A stretch of 64,000 nucleotides of DNA from Nocardiopsis kunsanensis DSM 44524 (GTDB lineage Bacteria > Actinomycetota > Actinomycetes > Streptosporangiales > Streptosporangiaceae). Below are positions 55,301-64,000 of the stretch, in pieces. The first letter of the stretch is position 1; every line of letters begins with the position of its first letter. A program made the translations under genes and the position numbers. The stretch lies in assembly GCF_000340965.1 (NCBI RefSeq), contig NZ_ANAY01000011.1, positions 1 to 64,000 of the forward strand. The letters are read 5' to 3'. The notes beneath the pieces were generated by a model, which saw only the letters and a list, made by a program, of their open reading frames with translations, did no database searches and had not been told where the DNA came from.

Positions 55301-56095
55301 ATGATCGCGATCATCGGCGCGGGCAAGATGGGCGAGGCCCTTCTCGCCGGAATGCTGGCCAAGGACCACGCGCAGCACGAGGTCCTCGTGACCGAACCGC
55401 GCGAGGAGCACGCCGACGAGCTGCGTGCCCGCTACGGGATCGACGTCGTGCCGTCGGAGGAGGCGGCCAAGCGGGCCGACACCCTGCTGCTCGCTCTCAA
55501 GCCCCACGACATGCCCGCTCTGCTGCAGCAGATCGGGCACCACTTGTCCGCCGACACCCTCGTCATCTCCGTCGCGGCCGGGTTGACCACCGAGGCGTTG
55601 GAGAGCCACCTGCCGGTGTCCGTGCCGGTCGTGCGCGCGATGCCGAACACCCCCGCGCTGGTGGGCGAGGGCATGACGGCGCTGGCCGGCGGAAGCCACG
55701 CCGGCCCCGAGCACCTGGAGCGCGCGGAGCAGCTCCTGGGCACGGTCGGTGAGGTCATCAGGCTCGAGGAACGCCACATGGACACCGTGACGGCGATCTC
55801 CGGTAGCGGGCCGGCCTACTTCTACTTCATCGCCGAGACCATGGTCGAGGCCGGCGTGGCCATGGGTATGCCGCGCGACACGGCTCAGCGGTTGGTCGGG
55901 CACACGGTCACCGGCGCCGCTGCGATGCTGGAGGGGACCGGTGAACACCCGGTCGTGCTGAGGGAGAACGTCACTTCGCCCGGGGGCACCACAGCGGCGG
56001 CGCTGCGCGAGCTCGAGCGGCACGGGGTGCGCACCGCCTTCACCGACGCGATCGAGGCCGCGCGGGACCGCAGCCGGTCGTTGTCGCAGAGCTGA
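55301..56095 (+). CDS. proC: pyrroline-5-carboxylate reductase
   Basis: A 264-aa final enzyme of proline synthesis. NAD(P)-binding IIGAGKMGEALLAG at the start, VVRAMPNTPALVGEG, AISGSGPAYFYFI and the ProC signature LRENVTSPGGTTAAAL. ATG 55301 follows AAAGAAAGGA. The length is normal. Confidence 0.97.
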   Translation: MIAIIGAGKMGEALLAGMLAKDHAQHEVLVTEPREEHADELRARYGIDVVPSEEAAKRADTLLLALKPHDMPALLQQIGHHLSADTLVISVAAGLTTEALESHLPVSVPVVRAMPNTPALVGEGMTALAGGSHAGPEHLERAEQLLGTVGEVIRLEERHMDTVTAISGSGPAYFYFIAETMVEAGVAMGMPRDTAQRLVGHTVTGAAAMLEGTGEHPVVLRENVTSPGGTTAAALRELERHGVRTAFTDAIEAARDRSRSLSQS

Positions 56096-56221
56096 GTCCG
56101 GGGGAGGGGCCGCAAACGGCCAGAACCCGGGGACTGACGTCCTTTTTTCCTCTTCGTCGTTATTCTGGAGGGCGGGGCTGGTCAGGCCCCGTGTCCCTCC
56201 CTCCACACCTCAGGCTCTCCC

Positions 56222-57967
56222 ATGACACATGAGCATCCCCCTTCCGGACCGCCCTGGCCGTCGGAAGAGGATCCCCCGCATCCTCATGCTCCTTCGGGCG
56301 GCAACACCCCGCCGTCAGGCCCTCCCCCGATCGGGCCCCCTGCGGGCGGGCAGCCCCCGGGTCCGCCGCCGGGCTCTCAGCCCTCGGGCGCGAACCCCCC
56401 GCACCCCGGTCACGGCGGACCCGTGCCGCCCGGTCCACCGCACCAGCAGCCCCTGCCCTCGGGCGGCACACCTGCGGCCGGCGGTGCGCCCCCCTTCGGT
56501 GGTCCCGGCGCTCCCATGGGCCCCGGCGGGGCGGGACCCCCGGAACTCGGCCTGTTCTCCTCGCCCTCCGCGCGCCGGGCCGGGCTGCTCAACCTCTCCG
56601 GGGTCGGCGCCGGATACGCACACCTCAAGCAGTGGCCGTTCTTCGCCGCCGCCCTCATCATCACCACAGGCCTGCTCATCACCGCCGGCATCATGGGCGC
56701 GGCCGACAGCCTGCTCGTCTGGGCGCCCATCTTCCTCGTCTGGATCCTCACCGCCGTGGTGCACGGGCTCTTCGCCGGCCGCGCCCGCGACCGGCGCGCC
56801 CTGACCCGGGGAGAACCCCTCCCACGCACACGCGGGCCCCTGCTCACCGCCGCCGGACTGGTCGTCGCTGTCACCGCTGCTCTGCTCGGCGTGTGGCAGA
56901 CGGGGGAGTGGCAACTGCGCAGTGCCGACGCTCTCCACGGTGAGGGGCGGTGTTCGGAGGCCGCCGAGGCCTACGAACGGATCGAGAACGGGTTCCAGCT
57001 CTCCTTCTCCCCCTCCCTCATGGACCGTGCCCGAGAGGGCACCGATGCCTGTGCCCGACTCGAACGAGCGCAGCAAGGCGTCGACGACGGCGAGTTCGAG
57101 CAGGCGCTGGACGATTACGCGGCCTACTTCGAGATGCCGCGCTCGGTCTGGAAGGACAGCGACGGCGAGATCGCACGGATCCACCTCGACTTCGCCCAGA
57201 ACCTCGCCGAGGACGGGGACTACGAAGGCGCCCAGGAGGTCTACTCGATCATTCCGCAGGACTACGAGGGCACCGCGGCCGCAGAGGAGGCCCCTGGTGC
57301 GCTCATGGACCTGTACCGGGACGGCACCTCCTCCTACGGGGGCGACGACGAGTGCACTGCCTTCGAGGAGATCGACGTCTTCGCCGGCCTCGACTGGGAG
57401 GCGGCCCCGAGCGTGGCCAACGCGATCGGGAACGAGCACCCCGACGCGGCCCTGGGCTGCGGGTGGTACAGCCTCGACGCCGGCGACCCCGACACCGCCG
57501 ACGACATGCACACCGTGCTGGCCGAGGACTACCCCGACCACCAGCCCGATGACGTCGAGAACCTCGAGCAGCAGGTGGGCGCAGGGTTCGTCGAGCAGGA
57601 GATGGACGTGCTCGTCGCGGTGGGGGAGGAGACCCTCGAACTGCAGCGCACCGGAGAGGGCGGCGGCGACAAGACGACGCTGTCCTTCGGCAACGACTCG
57701 CCCTACGAGATGAAGCTCCTCTACGTGGGGCCCGACGGTGAGCACGGCGAAGTCACCGCTGAGGCCTGCGAGGACTGCGAGGTCTACGACGATCTGCCGA
57801 CGGGCGACTGCCCCAGCGGTATCGACACTCTGGAGGCCGAGATCGAGCCGGGTGAGTACCGCGTCGTCATCGGCTTCCCCGGCCAGGGCGGAGTGCTCCA
57901 CGGTGAGTCCGTGGAGTTCGGGGCCGGCGAGACCTACGAGGACTGCTTCTTCCTGGTCAACGAATGA
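56222..57967 (+). CDS. proline-rich membrane protein with TPR-like exterior
   Basis: A 581-aa protein. Residues 1-110 are Pro/Gly-rich (PPSGPPPIGPPAGG). Two or three TM helices (about 130-170 and 200-222) follow a NLSGVGAGYAHLKQWP entry helix. The extracytoplasmic domain (about 225-581) has tetratricopeptide-like helices (CSEAAEAYERIENGF; EDGDYEGAQEVYSIIP) and a C-terminal beta-rich part with paired cysteines (CEDCEVYDDLPTGDC). No enzyme motif. ATG 56222 has no strong ribosome site. The family is not recognised by name. Confidence 0.8.
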   Translation: MTHEHPPSGPPWPSEEDPPHPHAPSGGNTPPSGPPPIGPPAGGQPPGPPPGSQPSGANPPHPGHGGPVPPGPPHQQPLPSGGTPAAGGAPPFGGPGAPMGPGGAGPPELGLFSSPSARRAGLLNLSGVGAGYAHLKQWPFFAAALIITTGLLITAGIMGAADSLLVWAPIFLVWILTAVVHGLFAGRARDRRALTRGEPLPRTRGPLLTAAGLVVAVTAALLGVWQTGEWQLRSADALHGEGRCSEAAEAYERIENGFQLSFSPSLMDRAREGTDACARLERAQQGVDDGEFEQALDDYAAYFEMPRSVWKDSDGEIARIHLDFAQNLAEDGDYEGAQEVYSIIPQDYEGTAAAEEAPGALMDLYRDGTSSYGGDDECTAFEEIDVFAGLDWEAAPSVANAIGNEHPDAALGCGWYSLDAGDPDTADDMHTVLAEDYPDHQPDDVENLEQQVGAGFVEQEMDVLVAVGEETLELQRTGEGGGDKTTLSFGNDSPYEMKLLYVGPDGEHGEVTAEACEDCEVYDDLPTGDCPSGIDTLEAEIEPGEYRVVIGFPGQGGVLHGESVEFGAGETYEDCFFLVNE

Positions 57968-58151
57968 CCTCCACAGGTGTGTCCGGGCTCTCACCGTAGG
58001 GCCCGGGCCGCACGGACATCCTTGCCGCGGGCGGATCCGAACGACGGAGCCGCCCGCGGCCTCTCGCGGTGTGCCCCCCGGGGTCGGCGCCACCTGCGGG
58101 CTTGCGTACTGTGTGCTCCGGAACACGCACACCTGGAACGGGGGTCACCAC

Positions 58152-59342
58152 ATGGGAGGGCGCACGTCCTGCTCGCTTCGGGTGGCATGGGACGAAGGAT
58201 TCACCAGCTACGATTTCGGCCCGCAACACCCGATGGCGCCGATCCGGGTCGAACTGGCCATGGCGCTCACCCGGGAGCTCGGCATCCTCGACACACCGGG
58301 TGTGGAGCTGCTGGATGTCGAACCCGCCTCCGACGAGCTCCTCTCCCTCGTGCACTCACCCGCCTACATCGAGGCGGTCAAACAGGCCGGGCGCACCCTG
58401 GAACCCAACGACGAGCACATGCTCGGCACCGCCGACAACCCCGTCTTCCCCGACATGCACGACGCCGCCGCACTCATCTCCGGCGCGTCCGTGGCCGCGG
58501 CCGAGTCGGTCTGGACGGGGCGCAGCGCCCACGCCGCCAACGTGGCCGGCGGCCTGCACCACGCCATGCGCGACAACGCCTGGGGGTTCTGCGTCTACAA
58601 CGACCCGGCGCTGGCCATCGCCTGGCTCCTGGAACAGGGCGCCAAACGCATCGCCTACGTCGACGTGGACGTCCACCACGGCGACGGTGTGCAGAACGCC
58701 TTCTACGACGATCCGCGTGTGCTCACCATCAGCCTCCACGAATCGCCGACGACCCTCTTCCCCGGTACCGGGATGTCCGGCGAGACCGGCGGACCCGGCG
58801 CCGAGGGTTACGCCGTCAACGTGCCGTTGCCCGCGGGAACCGGCGACGAAGGGTGGCACCGCGCCTTCCAGGCCGTGGTTCCGCCCCTGCTGCACGAGTT
58901 CCAACCCGAGATCCTCGTGTCCCAGCAGGGCTGTGACACCCACGCCCTCGACCCCCTCGCCAACCTGACCCTGAGCGTGGACGGCCAGCGCCGCGCCTAC
59001 CAGGAGCTGCACCAGCTCGCGCAGAAGACCGCCGGCGGGCGCTGGCTCCTCTTCGGCGGCGGTGGGTACGGGCTCGTGCAGGTCGTGCCCCGAGCCTGGA
59101 CCCACCTGTTGGGTGAGGCCGCCGGGGTTCCCGTGGACCCCGACGCCGAGACCCCGCAGAGCTGGCGCGACTTCGTCCGGAAACGCACCGGTGAGCTCGC
59201 CCCGCTCTACATGACCGACGGTCGCGAGGTCTCCTTCACGCCTTTCGAGGAGGGCTACGACCCCGGCAAACCTCTCGACCGGTCCATCCACGCCACACGC
59301 ACCGCGGTCTTCCCCAGCCACGGGATCGACCCGACCCTGTGA
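58152..59342 (+). CDS. acuC: histone deacetylase-family protein (AcuC-like)
   Basis: A 396-aa zinc deacetylase-fold protein. Charge-relay GGLHHAMRDNAWGFCVYND and metal-ligand segment YVDVDVHHGDGVQNAFYDDPRV are intact, as is FGGGGYGL near the end. AcuC relatives deacetylate acetyl-CoA synthetase or polyamines. ATG 58152 follows GGGGG; the open frame upstream lacks homology. It is probably cytosolic. The exact substrate is not shown. Confidence 0.9.
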   Translation: MGGRTSCSLRVAWDEGFTSYDFGPQHPMAPIRVELAMALTRELGILDTPGVELLDVEPASDELLSLVHSPAYIEAVKQAGRTLEPNDEHMLGTADNPVFPDMHDAAALISGASVAAAESVWTGRSAHAANVAGGLHHAMRDNAWGFCVYNDPALAIAWLLEQGAKRIAYVDVDVHHGDGVQNAFYDDPRVLTISLHESPTTLFPGTGMSGETGGPGAEGYAVNVPLPAGTGDEGWHRAFQAVVPPLLHEFQPEILVSQQGCDTHALDPLANLTLSVDGQRRAYQELHQLAQKTAGGRWLLFGGGGYGLVQVVPRAWTHLLGEAAGVPVDPDAETPQSWRDFVRKRTGELAPLYMTDGREVSFTPFEEGYDPGKPLDRSIHATRTAVFPSHGIDPTL

Positions 59343-59550
59343 CGAGAACGTGTTCCGCGGCGTGAAGGATGACGGTGGCCGCGAGAGCGTCTCGGGTCGG
59401 AACAGGTCACGAATCGGACCGGAACGGGCGTCGGTCGCGCGAAGCGGGTAGGAAGACGTTCGAGTACGGGCGAACGGGACTCGACGCGGTGGTGGCCGTG
59501 CGGTGAACCACGTGTCTCCCGCGCAGACGACGGAACGGAAGGGGACGCCG

Positions 59551-60348
59551 GTGACGCCGCCGAAACGAGCTGAACTCATCACCTACCTGGTGAGGACCGG
59601 GATCGCCGGTCATGTGGACACGCCTCGCCAGAACAACCTCAAGCACTACCGGCGGCTCGTCGAGAACGACCCCTACCACCAGTTCGGGCTCACCTTCGGG
59701 CACGAATGGTCCTTCGACGAGGTCCTGTCCCTGATGACCAAACGCTGCGGGGTGGTGGGCGACCCCGACTACTCGTGGGGCATCGACACCATCGACCCCG
59801 ATCTGACCGTGGACGCCCTCGAAGTTCTCGCCGACCGTATGGCCCTGGCGGCGGAACGGCAGGAGACGGTCATGTTCGCGACGGGGCACCCCACCAAACT
59901 CCGGGAGACCTACAGGTCCTGGAAGGACGCGCTCGCCCGACACGGGTGTGCGGTGGTGACAGCGGCAGGGGGCTACTCCTACGAGGTGACCACCGAGCGC
60001 CCGCCCACGCAGCGCATCGTCGAGTGGGAGGAGGAGATCGCCATCGTCACCGACGGCCACCTCCCGCGGCACAGCCACCATCCGTTCGCGATGCGTGCCA
60101 TCCTCGAAGCGCTCACACAGCGCGGTGAAGCGTGGCCGCAGTTGGTCATCGCCGATCACGGTTTCGCGGGTGCGGCAGGTGAGGCCGGAGTGCCGACCGT
60201 GGGTTTCGCGGACTGCAACGACCCGGCCCTGTTTCTGGGTGAGCACGAGGGAAAACTACTGGTCACCGTGCCTATGGACGACGGATATCTGACCGAGGAC
60301 TACGCCCCTCTGCGGGAGTACGTCCTGGCGCGGGCCGGACTTCTCTGA
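59551..60348 (+). CDS. phosphatase-like protein of actinobacteria
   Basis: A 265-aa cytosolic protein. GTG 59551 is chosen because GGAAGGGG lies six bases upstream; GTG 59503 and 59512 are in-frame alternatives. Features: RNNLKHYRRLVENDPYHQFGLTF-type start, an internal FATGHPTKLRETYRSW segment, VTDGHLPRHSHHPFAMRA with clustered histidines, and IADHGFAG. I know such genes as 'phosphatase' annotations next to acuC and the small HTH gene, but the reaction is not secure. Confidence 0.75.
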   Translation: MTPPKRAELITYLVRTGIAGHVDTPRQNNLKHYRRLVENDPYHQFGLTFGHEWSFDEVLSLMTKRCGVVGDPDYSWGIDTIDPDLTVDALEVLADRMALAAERQETVMFATGHPTKLRETYRSWKDALARHGCAVVTAAGGYSYEVTTERPPTQRIVEWEEEIAIVTDGHLPRHSHHPFAMRAILEALTQRGEAWPQLVIADHGFAGAAGEAGVPTVGFADCNDPALFLGEHEGKLLVTVPMDDGYLTEDYAPLREYVLARAGLL

Positions 60349-60599
60349 ACGAGTTCGACCATTTATACCCACCGTTAAACATCATCGGGCCCCGTGAGAG
60401 GCGGGAGGAGCCGGAGGAACGGAAAACGGTCTTTCGTCGACGGGAACTCCGCTCTACTCTGAAAACGGACGTGTCAAAAGTGAAAGCACGACACGCTGGC
60501 ATGGCTTTGGGGCGGGCACGTACCGGGGTCGCCCGCCGTCCGCCATCGCCGGGTCGAACGGTAGACAATATTCACGTCCGGGAATGAGGGCGTCGGAAG

Positions 60600-60803
60600 A
60601 TGAACGGGAGCAAGCTGCCTCTCGACGAGGTCAGGTTCTTGACCGTGGCGGAGGTCGCCACGATCATGCGTGTGTCCAAGATGACCGTTTACCGAATGGT
60701 GCACTCCAGGGATCTCCCCGCGATTCGTGTGGGGCGCTCCTACCGGGTGCCCGAGCGGGCCGTGCACGACTACCTCCGCGAGGCTTTCGTCGAGGCTGGT
60801 TGA
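60600..60803 (+). CDS. small excisionase-type HTH DNA-binding protein
   Basis: A 67-aa protein that is almost all one MerR/excisionase winged-helix: FLTVAEVATIMRVSKMTVYR (HTH), then HSRDLPAIRVGRSYRVPERAV (wing) and a final helix. ATG 60600 follows GGAAG. It is related in fold to BldC-type developmental regulators but is not BldC by sequence. The leader 60349-60599 is 251 bases and AT-richer than average (TAGACAATATT near 60561-60571). Confidence 0.85.
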   Translation: MNGSKLPLDEVRFLTVAEVATIMRVSKMTVYRMVHSRDLPAIRVGRSYRVPERAVHDYLREAFVEAG

Positions 60804-60987
60804 CCGGCAGGGCGGCCGAGGCAGGGCATGACCGCCCGCGCCTCGGCGGCCGCCCCGTAGCGCACAGGGGCGGTGTCCCCCACACACCGCCCCTCCACGG
60901 GAACCGCCTCCACGGATCCCGCCGCAGGACCCGCCTGCCTCGACCACCCACTCGTGCCGGGGTGCCTCCGGCTCGGCCAGGGCGTCT

Positions 60988-61011
60988 ACTACACTTTGTC
61001 GTTGTTGTAGT
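60988..61011 (+). promoter_or_regulatory. BlaI-like operator upstream of the cytochrome maturation genes
   Basis: ACTACA (60988-60993) and its complement TGTAGT (61006-61011) are separated by 12 bases, in a locally AT-rich patch 37 bases before resA. The ACTACA/TGTAGT half sites are those of BlaI/MecI/CopY repressors. No such repressor gene lies in the window. Confidence 0.45.
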
Positions 61012-61047
61012 CAGTCCTGTTCACACCCCGTTCGCGAGGCTCGCTCG

Positions 61048-61779
61048 ATGCGCAGAACCAGAACCGGTGCGCGACCGCGGAACTCCGTGGCGCGTACCGT
61101 GGCGGCCGTGTCCGTCGCCGCTCTCGCCCTGTCCGGATGCGCTGGGGGGAACGAGGTCCAGACCGGAGGGGAGGACGACCGCTTCATCTCCGGCGACGGC
61201 AGTGCGACCGCGTTCGACGCCGGCGAGCGCGAACCCGCCCCCGAGGTCGAAGGCACCACCTTCGAGGACGAGAGCCTCGCACTGAGCGACTACGAGGGCG
61301 AGATCCTCGTCGTCAACGTGTGGGCGAGCTGGTGCGGCCCCTGCCGGGCCGAGCAGCCCGTGCTCGACGAGGTCCACGAGGAGTACACCGGCCTGGGCGT
61401 GGAGTTCCTCGGTGTGAACATCAAGGACGACCGCACTGCGGCCGAGGCCTACACCGAGAACAAGGGTGTGGCCTACCCCAGCCTCTACGACCAGCCCGGA
61501 GAGGTCCCGCAGGCCTTCCGCGACACCGTGCCCCCGCGGGCGATCCCCAGCACGCTGGTCATCGACCCCGCGGGTGACATCGCCGCCCGCGTCATCGGCC
61601 CCACCACCTACGGTCAGCTCACCGACCTGCTGAACCCGGTCGTCACGGAGTTCGACCTCGGAGACCCGGAGGAACGTCCGCGGGTGGCCGAACAGGAGGC
61701 CGAGGAGGAGCAGGAGGAACAGGACTCCGAAGAGAGCAGCGGAACCGACGACGGTGCCGCCGAGGGAGACTCCGAGTAA
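61048..61779 (+). CDS. resA: thioredoxin-fold lipoprotein (ResA/TlpA type)
   Basis: A 243-aa exported thiol-disulfide reductase for cytochrome c maturation, keeping apocytochrome cysteines reduced. A lipobox LSGC ends the signal peptide (about 1-32). TlpA domain (about 60-200) has active site WCGPC (Cys96, Cys99) and the cis-Pro region PSTLVIDPAG. The C-terminal 40 residues are unusually acidic (EEEQEEQDSEES). ATG 61048. Its stop TAATG overlaps ccdA. Confidence 0.93.
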   Translation: MRRTRTGARPRNSVARTVAAVSVAALALSGCAGGNEVQTGGEDDRFISGDGSATAFDAGEREPAPEVEGTTFEDESLALSDYEGEILVVNVWASWCGPCRAEQPVLDEVHEEYTGLGVEFLGVNIKDDRTAAEAYTENKGVAYPSLYDQPGEVPQAFRDTVPPRAIPSTLVIDPAGDIAARVIGPTTYGQLTDLLNPVVTEFDLGDPEERPRVAEQEAEEEQEEQDSEESSGTDDGAAEGDSE

Positions 61780-62585
61780 TGGACCCCATCGGCACTACCG
61801 TCCTGAGCGGCTCCCTCCTCCTCGCGGCACCCCTCGCCCTGGCAGCCGGGCTCGTGTCCTTCCTGTCCCCGTGCGTGCTTCCGTTGGTACCCGGTTACCT
61901 CTCCTACGTGACCGGGATGAGCGGCACCCAGGTCAGGCAACGGACCTCCGGCGAGGGCGGGGGCGGAACCGCGACCGTCGCCGATGTCGACGCCGAACTC
62001 GCGACCCGCCGCTGGACCATGGTCACCGGAAGCGTCCTGTTCATCGCCGGGTTCACGCTCGTGTTCGTGGCAGTGGGCGGTTTCATCGGCTGGCTCGGCG
62101 ACCTCTTCATCGAGTACACCGACCCCATCACCCGGGTCCTCGGTGCGCTCACCATCGTCCTCGGTCTGGCCTTCATGGGGCTCGTGCCCGGATTCGCGCG
62201 CCAGTTCCGTTTCACGTGGCTGCCCAAGGCCGGACTGGCCGGGGCCCCGCTGCTCGGGATCCTCTTCGGTCTGGGCTGGACCCCCTGTATCGGCCCGACC
62301 CTGGCCGCCGTCCAGAGTCTGGCCTTCGTCGAGGGCGGAGCCGGACGGGGCATGTTCCTCTCGATCCTCTACTCCATCGGCCTGGGTCTGCCCTTCGTCG
62401 TGGCGGCGCTGGCCTACCGGCGAGCCCTGGGTACCTTCGCCTGGCTCAGGCGGCACATACGCACGGTCACCGTCGCCGGTGGCCTCATGCTCGTCCTCGT
62501 CGGCCTTCTGATGGTCAGTGGTCTGTGGGCCGAGCTCACGATCGCCATGCAGCAGTGGGTCGGGAACTTCCAGACGGTGATTTGA
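61779..62585 (+). CDS. ccdA: cytochrome c biogenesis protein CcdA
   Basis: A 268-aa membrane protein (six TM helices) that passes electrons across the membrane to ResA. Conserved FLSPCVLPLVPGYLSYVTG and GWTPCIGPTLA carry the redox cysteine pair. An insert of about 30 residues follows the first helix (RTSGEGGGGTATVADVDAEL). ATG 61779 overlaps the resA stop by one base. Confidence 0.96.
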   Translation: MDPIGTTVLSGSLLLAAPLALAAGLVSFLSPCVLPLVPGYLSYVTGMSGTQVRQRTSGEGGGGTATVADVDAELATRRWTMVTGSVLFIAGFTLVFVAVGGFIGWLGDLFIEYTDPITRVLGALTIVLGLAFMGLVPGFARQFRFTWLPKAGLAGAPLLGILFGLGWTPCIGPTLAAVQSLAFVEGGAGRGMFLSILYSIGLGLPFVVAALAYRRALGTFAWLRRHIRTVTVAGGLMLVLVGLLMVSGLWAELTIAMQQWVGNFQTVI

Positions 62586-64000
62586 TGACCACGACCACGT
62601 CCGAGGCCTCCACCGACTCCGGTGGACCGCCCGAGAAGAAACCCAAGGGGCTCGGCCCGATCGGCTGGCTCCGCTGGGCCTGGCGCATCCTGACGTCCAT
62701 GCGCACCGCACTGATCCTGCTGTTCCTGCTCGCGGTCGGTGCCATCCCCGGATCGATCCTGCCGCAGAACGGGGTCAGCGTCGACGAGGTCGACCAGTAC
62801 TTCCGTGAGAACCCCGATCTGGCGCCGGTCCTCGACACCCTCTACCTCTTCGACGTCTTCTCCTCGCCCTGGTACGCGGCGATCTACCTGCTGCTGTTCG
62901 TCTCGTTGACCGGCTGTGTGATCCCCCGTGCGATGACCCATGCCAAGGCACTGCGCGGTCGGCCGGTGCGGACACCGAAGAACCTGCAGCGCATGCCCTA
63001 CGCGGCGACCTTCAGCACCGATGCGGCGCCCGAGACCGCTCTGAAGCAGGCGGAGAAGCTCCTCAAGGGGTACCGGACCGAGCGCTACGGGGACTCGGTG
63101 TCCAGCGAGACCGGATACCTGCGCGAGGCCGGCAACGTGCTCTTCCACGTCGCCCTCATCGCTCTGCTCCTCGCCCTGGCCGCCGGGTCGTTCTTCGGGT
63201 ACCGCGGAAACATGCTCATGGTCGAGGGGGAGGGCTTCGCCAACACCCTCCCCTCCTACGACGCGATCTACCCGGGGCACTGGACCGACACCGACCGGAT
63301 GGAGCCCTTCACCCTCCAGCTCGACGACTTCGAGGCGGTCTTCCTCGAGGAGGGCAAGTTGCGCGGCCAGGCCGACTCCTACTCCGCAGACATGACCTAC
63401 CGCGAGTCGCCCGGGGTCGAGGAACAGACCCACGAGCTGGAGGTCAACCATCCGCTGAACGTCGACGGCGTGCAGGTCTACCTACTCGGTCACGGCTACG
63501 CCCCCGAGTTCGAGGTCCGCAACGCCGAGGGCGAGGTGGTCTTCGACCAGGCGGTGCCGTTCCTGTACCGCGACACCATGAGCTTCACCTCCGACGGCGT
63601 CGTCAAGGTGCCCGACACGGGCGGCGAGGAACTCGGTTTCACGGGCGTGTTCCTGCCGACGGCCACCGAAAACGAGCAGGGTGAACTCGTCTCCTCCTTC
63701 CCGGGTCCGGAGAACCCCGTGGTCACGATGGAGGCCTACCAGGGCGACCTGGGCATGCACGAACCCCAGTCGGTCTACCAACTCCGGACCCAGGACCTGG
63801 AACAGATCGGCGAGTCCACGGTCATGGAGATGGGCGACACCTGGGAGCTGCCCGACGATGCCGGCTCCATCACCTTCAGTGGTTACAAGGAGTTCATCAG
63901 TCTCCAGAGCAACCGGGACGGATCCCGGCCCTTCGCCCTGGGCGCCGCGGCGACCGCGGTCGGCGGCCTGCTCCTGACCCTGTTCGTGCGTCCGAGGCGG
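62585..64000 (+). CDS. resB: cytochrome c biogenesis protein ResB (3' end beyond window)
   Basis: The first 472 codons are present, in frame to the last base. ResB together with ResC holds heme and apocytochrome at the membrane (system II). TM helices at about 33-55 (MRTALILLFLLAVGAIPGS), 95-115 and 175-200. The large extracytoplasmic domain follows, with YLLGHGYAPEF and the final TM beginning at PFALGAAATAVGGLL. ATG 62585 overlaps the ccdA stop (TGATG). ResC is expected just beyond. Confidence 0.93.
   Translation, partial: MTTTTSEASTDSGGPPEKKPKGLGPIGWLRWAWRILTSMRTALILLFLLAVGAIPGSILPQNGVSVDEVDQYFRENPDLAPVLDTLYLFDVFSSPWYAAIYLLLFVSLTGCVIPRAMTHAKALRGRPVRTPKNLQRMPYAATFSTDAAPETALKQAEKLLKGYRTERYGDSVSSETGYLREAGNVLFHVALIALLLALAAGSFFGYRGNMLMVEGEGFANTLPSYDAIYPGHWTDTDRMEPFTLQLDDFEAVFLEEGKLRGQADSYSADMTYRESPGVEEQTHELEVNHPLNVDGVQVYLLGHGYAPEFEVRNAEGEVVFDQAVPFLYRDTMSFTSDGVVKVPDTGGEELGFTGVFLPTATENEQGELVSSFPGPENPVVTMEAYQGDLGMHEPQSVYQLRTQDLEQIGESTVMEMGDTWELPDDAGSITFSGYKEFISLQSNRDGSRPFALGAAATAVGGLLLTLFVRPRR

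Overview
This is a 64 kb, high-GC chromosomal segment of a filamentous actinobacterium. Several features point to the Nocardiopsaceae (Nocardiopsis-like): chaplin surface proteins, Lsr2, a ClpC/FtsH/TilS/folate neighbourhood, GTG/TTG starts, many leaderless promoters and a Streptomyces-type subtilisin inhibitor. Gene order is that of a stable core chromosome. The only mobile-element signature is a serine recombinase at the left edge, ending five bases from the 3' end of tRNA-Leu(GAG).

Layout. 1-1.6 kb: recombinase and tRNA-Leu. 1.7-6.7 kb: an M20 peptidase, then a cell-surface cluster of a secreted helical low-complexity protein, a sortase-anchored chaplin and a four-repeat cysteine-less chaplin. 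7-16.3 kb: topA, an MFS transporter/thymidylate kinase fusion, a flavin-oxidase-like protein, DNA polymerase III delta', a secreted S33 peptidase and tRNA-Thr. 16.4-20 kb: small poorly known genes, including a cupin and a sigma-region-2-like membrane protein. 20-33 kb: ppa, dacB, a zincin, tilS, hpt, ftsH, then the folate operon folE-folP-(NTF2-like)-folB-folK, DUF3180 and two PH-domain membrane proteins. 33-34.3 kb: two short secreted chaplins with long regulatory leaders. 34.4-41.4 kb: cofactor genes (DUF2520, panC, a nadB-nadC fusion, coaX) and lysS. 41.4-47.5 kb: an HTH regulator, a GNAT, lsr2 and clpC. 47.5-54 kb: DUF3105, mutY, a membrane-anchored protein, an SSI inhibitor, radA, an SGNH lipase and an NlpC/P60 hydrolase. 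54-64 kb: a TIM-barrel isomerase, proC, a proline-rich membrane protein, an acuC-like deacetylase, a phosphatase-like protein, a small excisionase-type HTH, and the start of a cytochrome c maturation cluster (resA, ccdA, resB; resB runs off the window).

Themes. Four chaplin-type genes at two loci, one of them sortase-anchored and one multi-repeat without cysteines, suggest aerial hyphae or spores coated with an unusual chaplin set. Folate, NAD, CoA and nucleotide salvage genes form tightly overlapping operons (GTGA/ATGA junctions). Protein quality control (FtsH, ClpC) and DNA repair/replication (RadA, MutY, TopA, HolB) are spread between them. About a dozen genes start 6-9 bases after a TANNNT box, the signature of leaderless mRNAs. 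The most unusual findings are the cysteine-free chaplin, the NadB-NadC fusion, a branched RNA-like structure after lysS, and duplicated promoter/operator modules in front of a chaplin gene.
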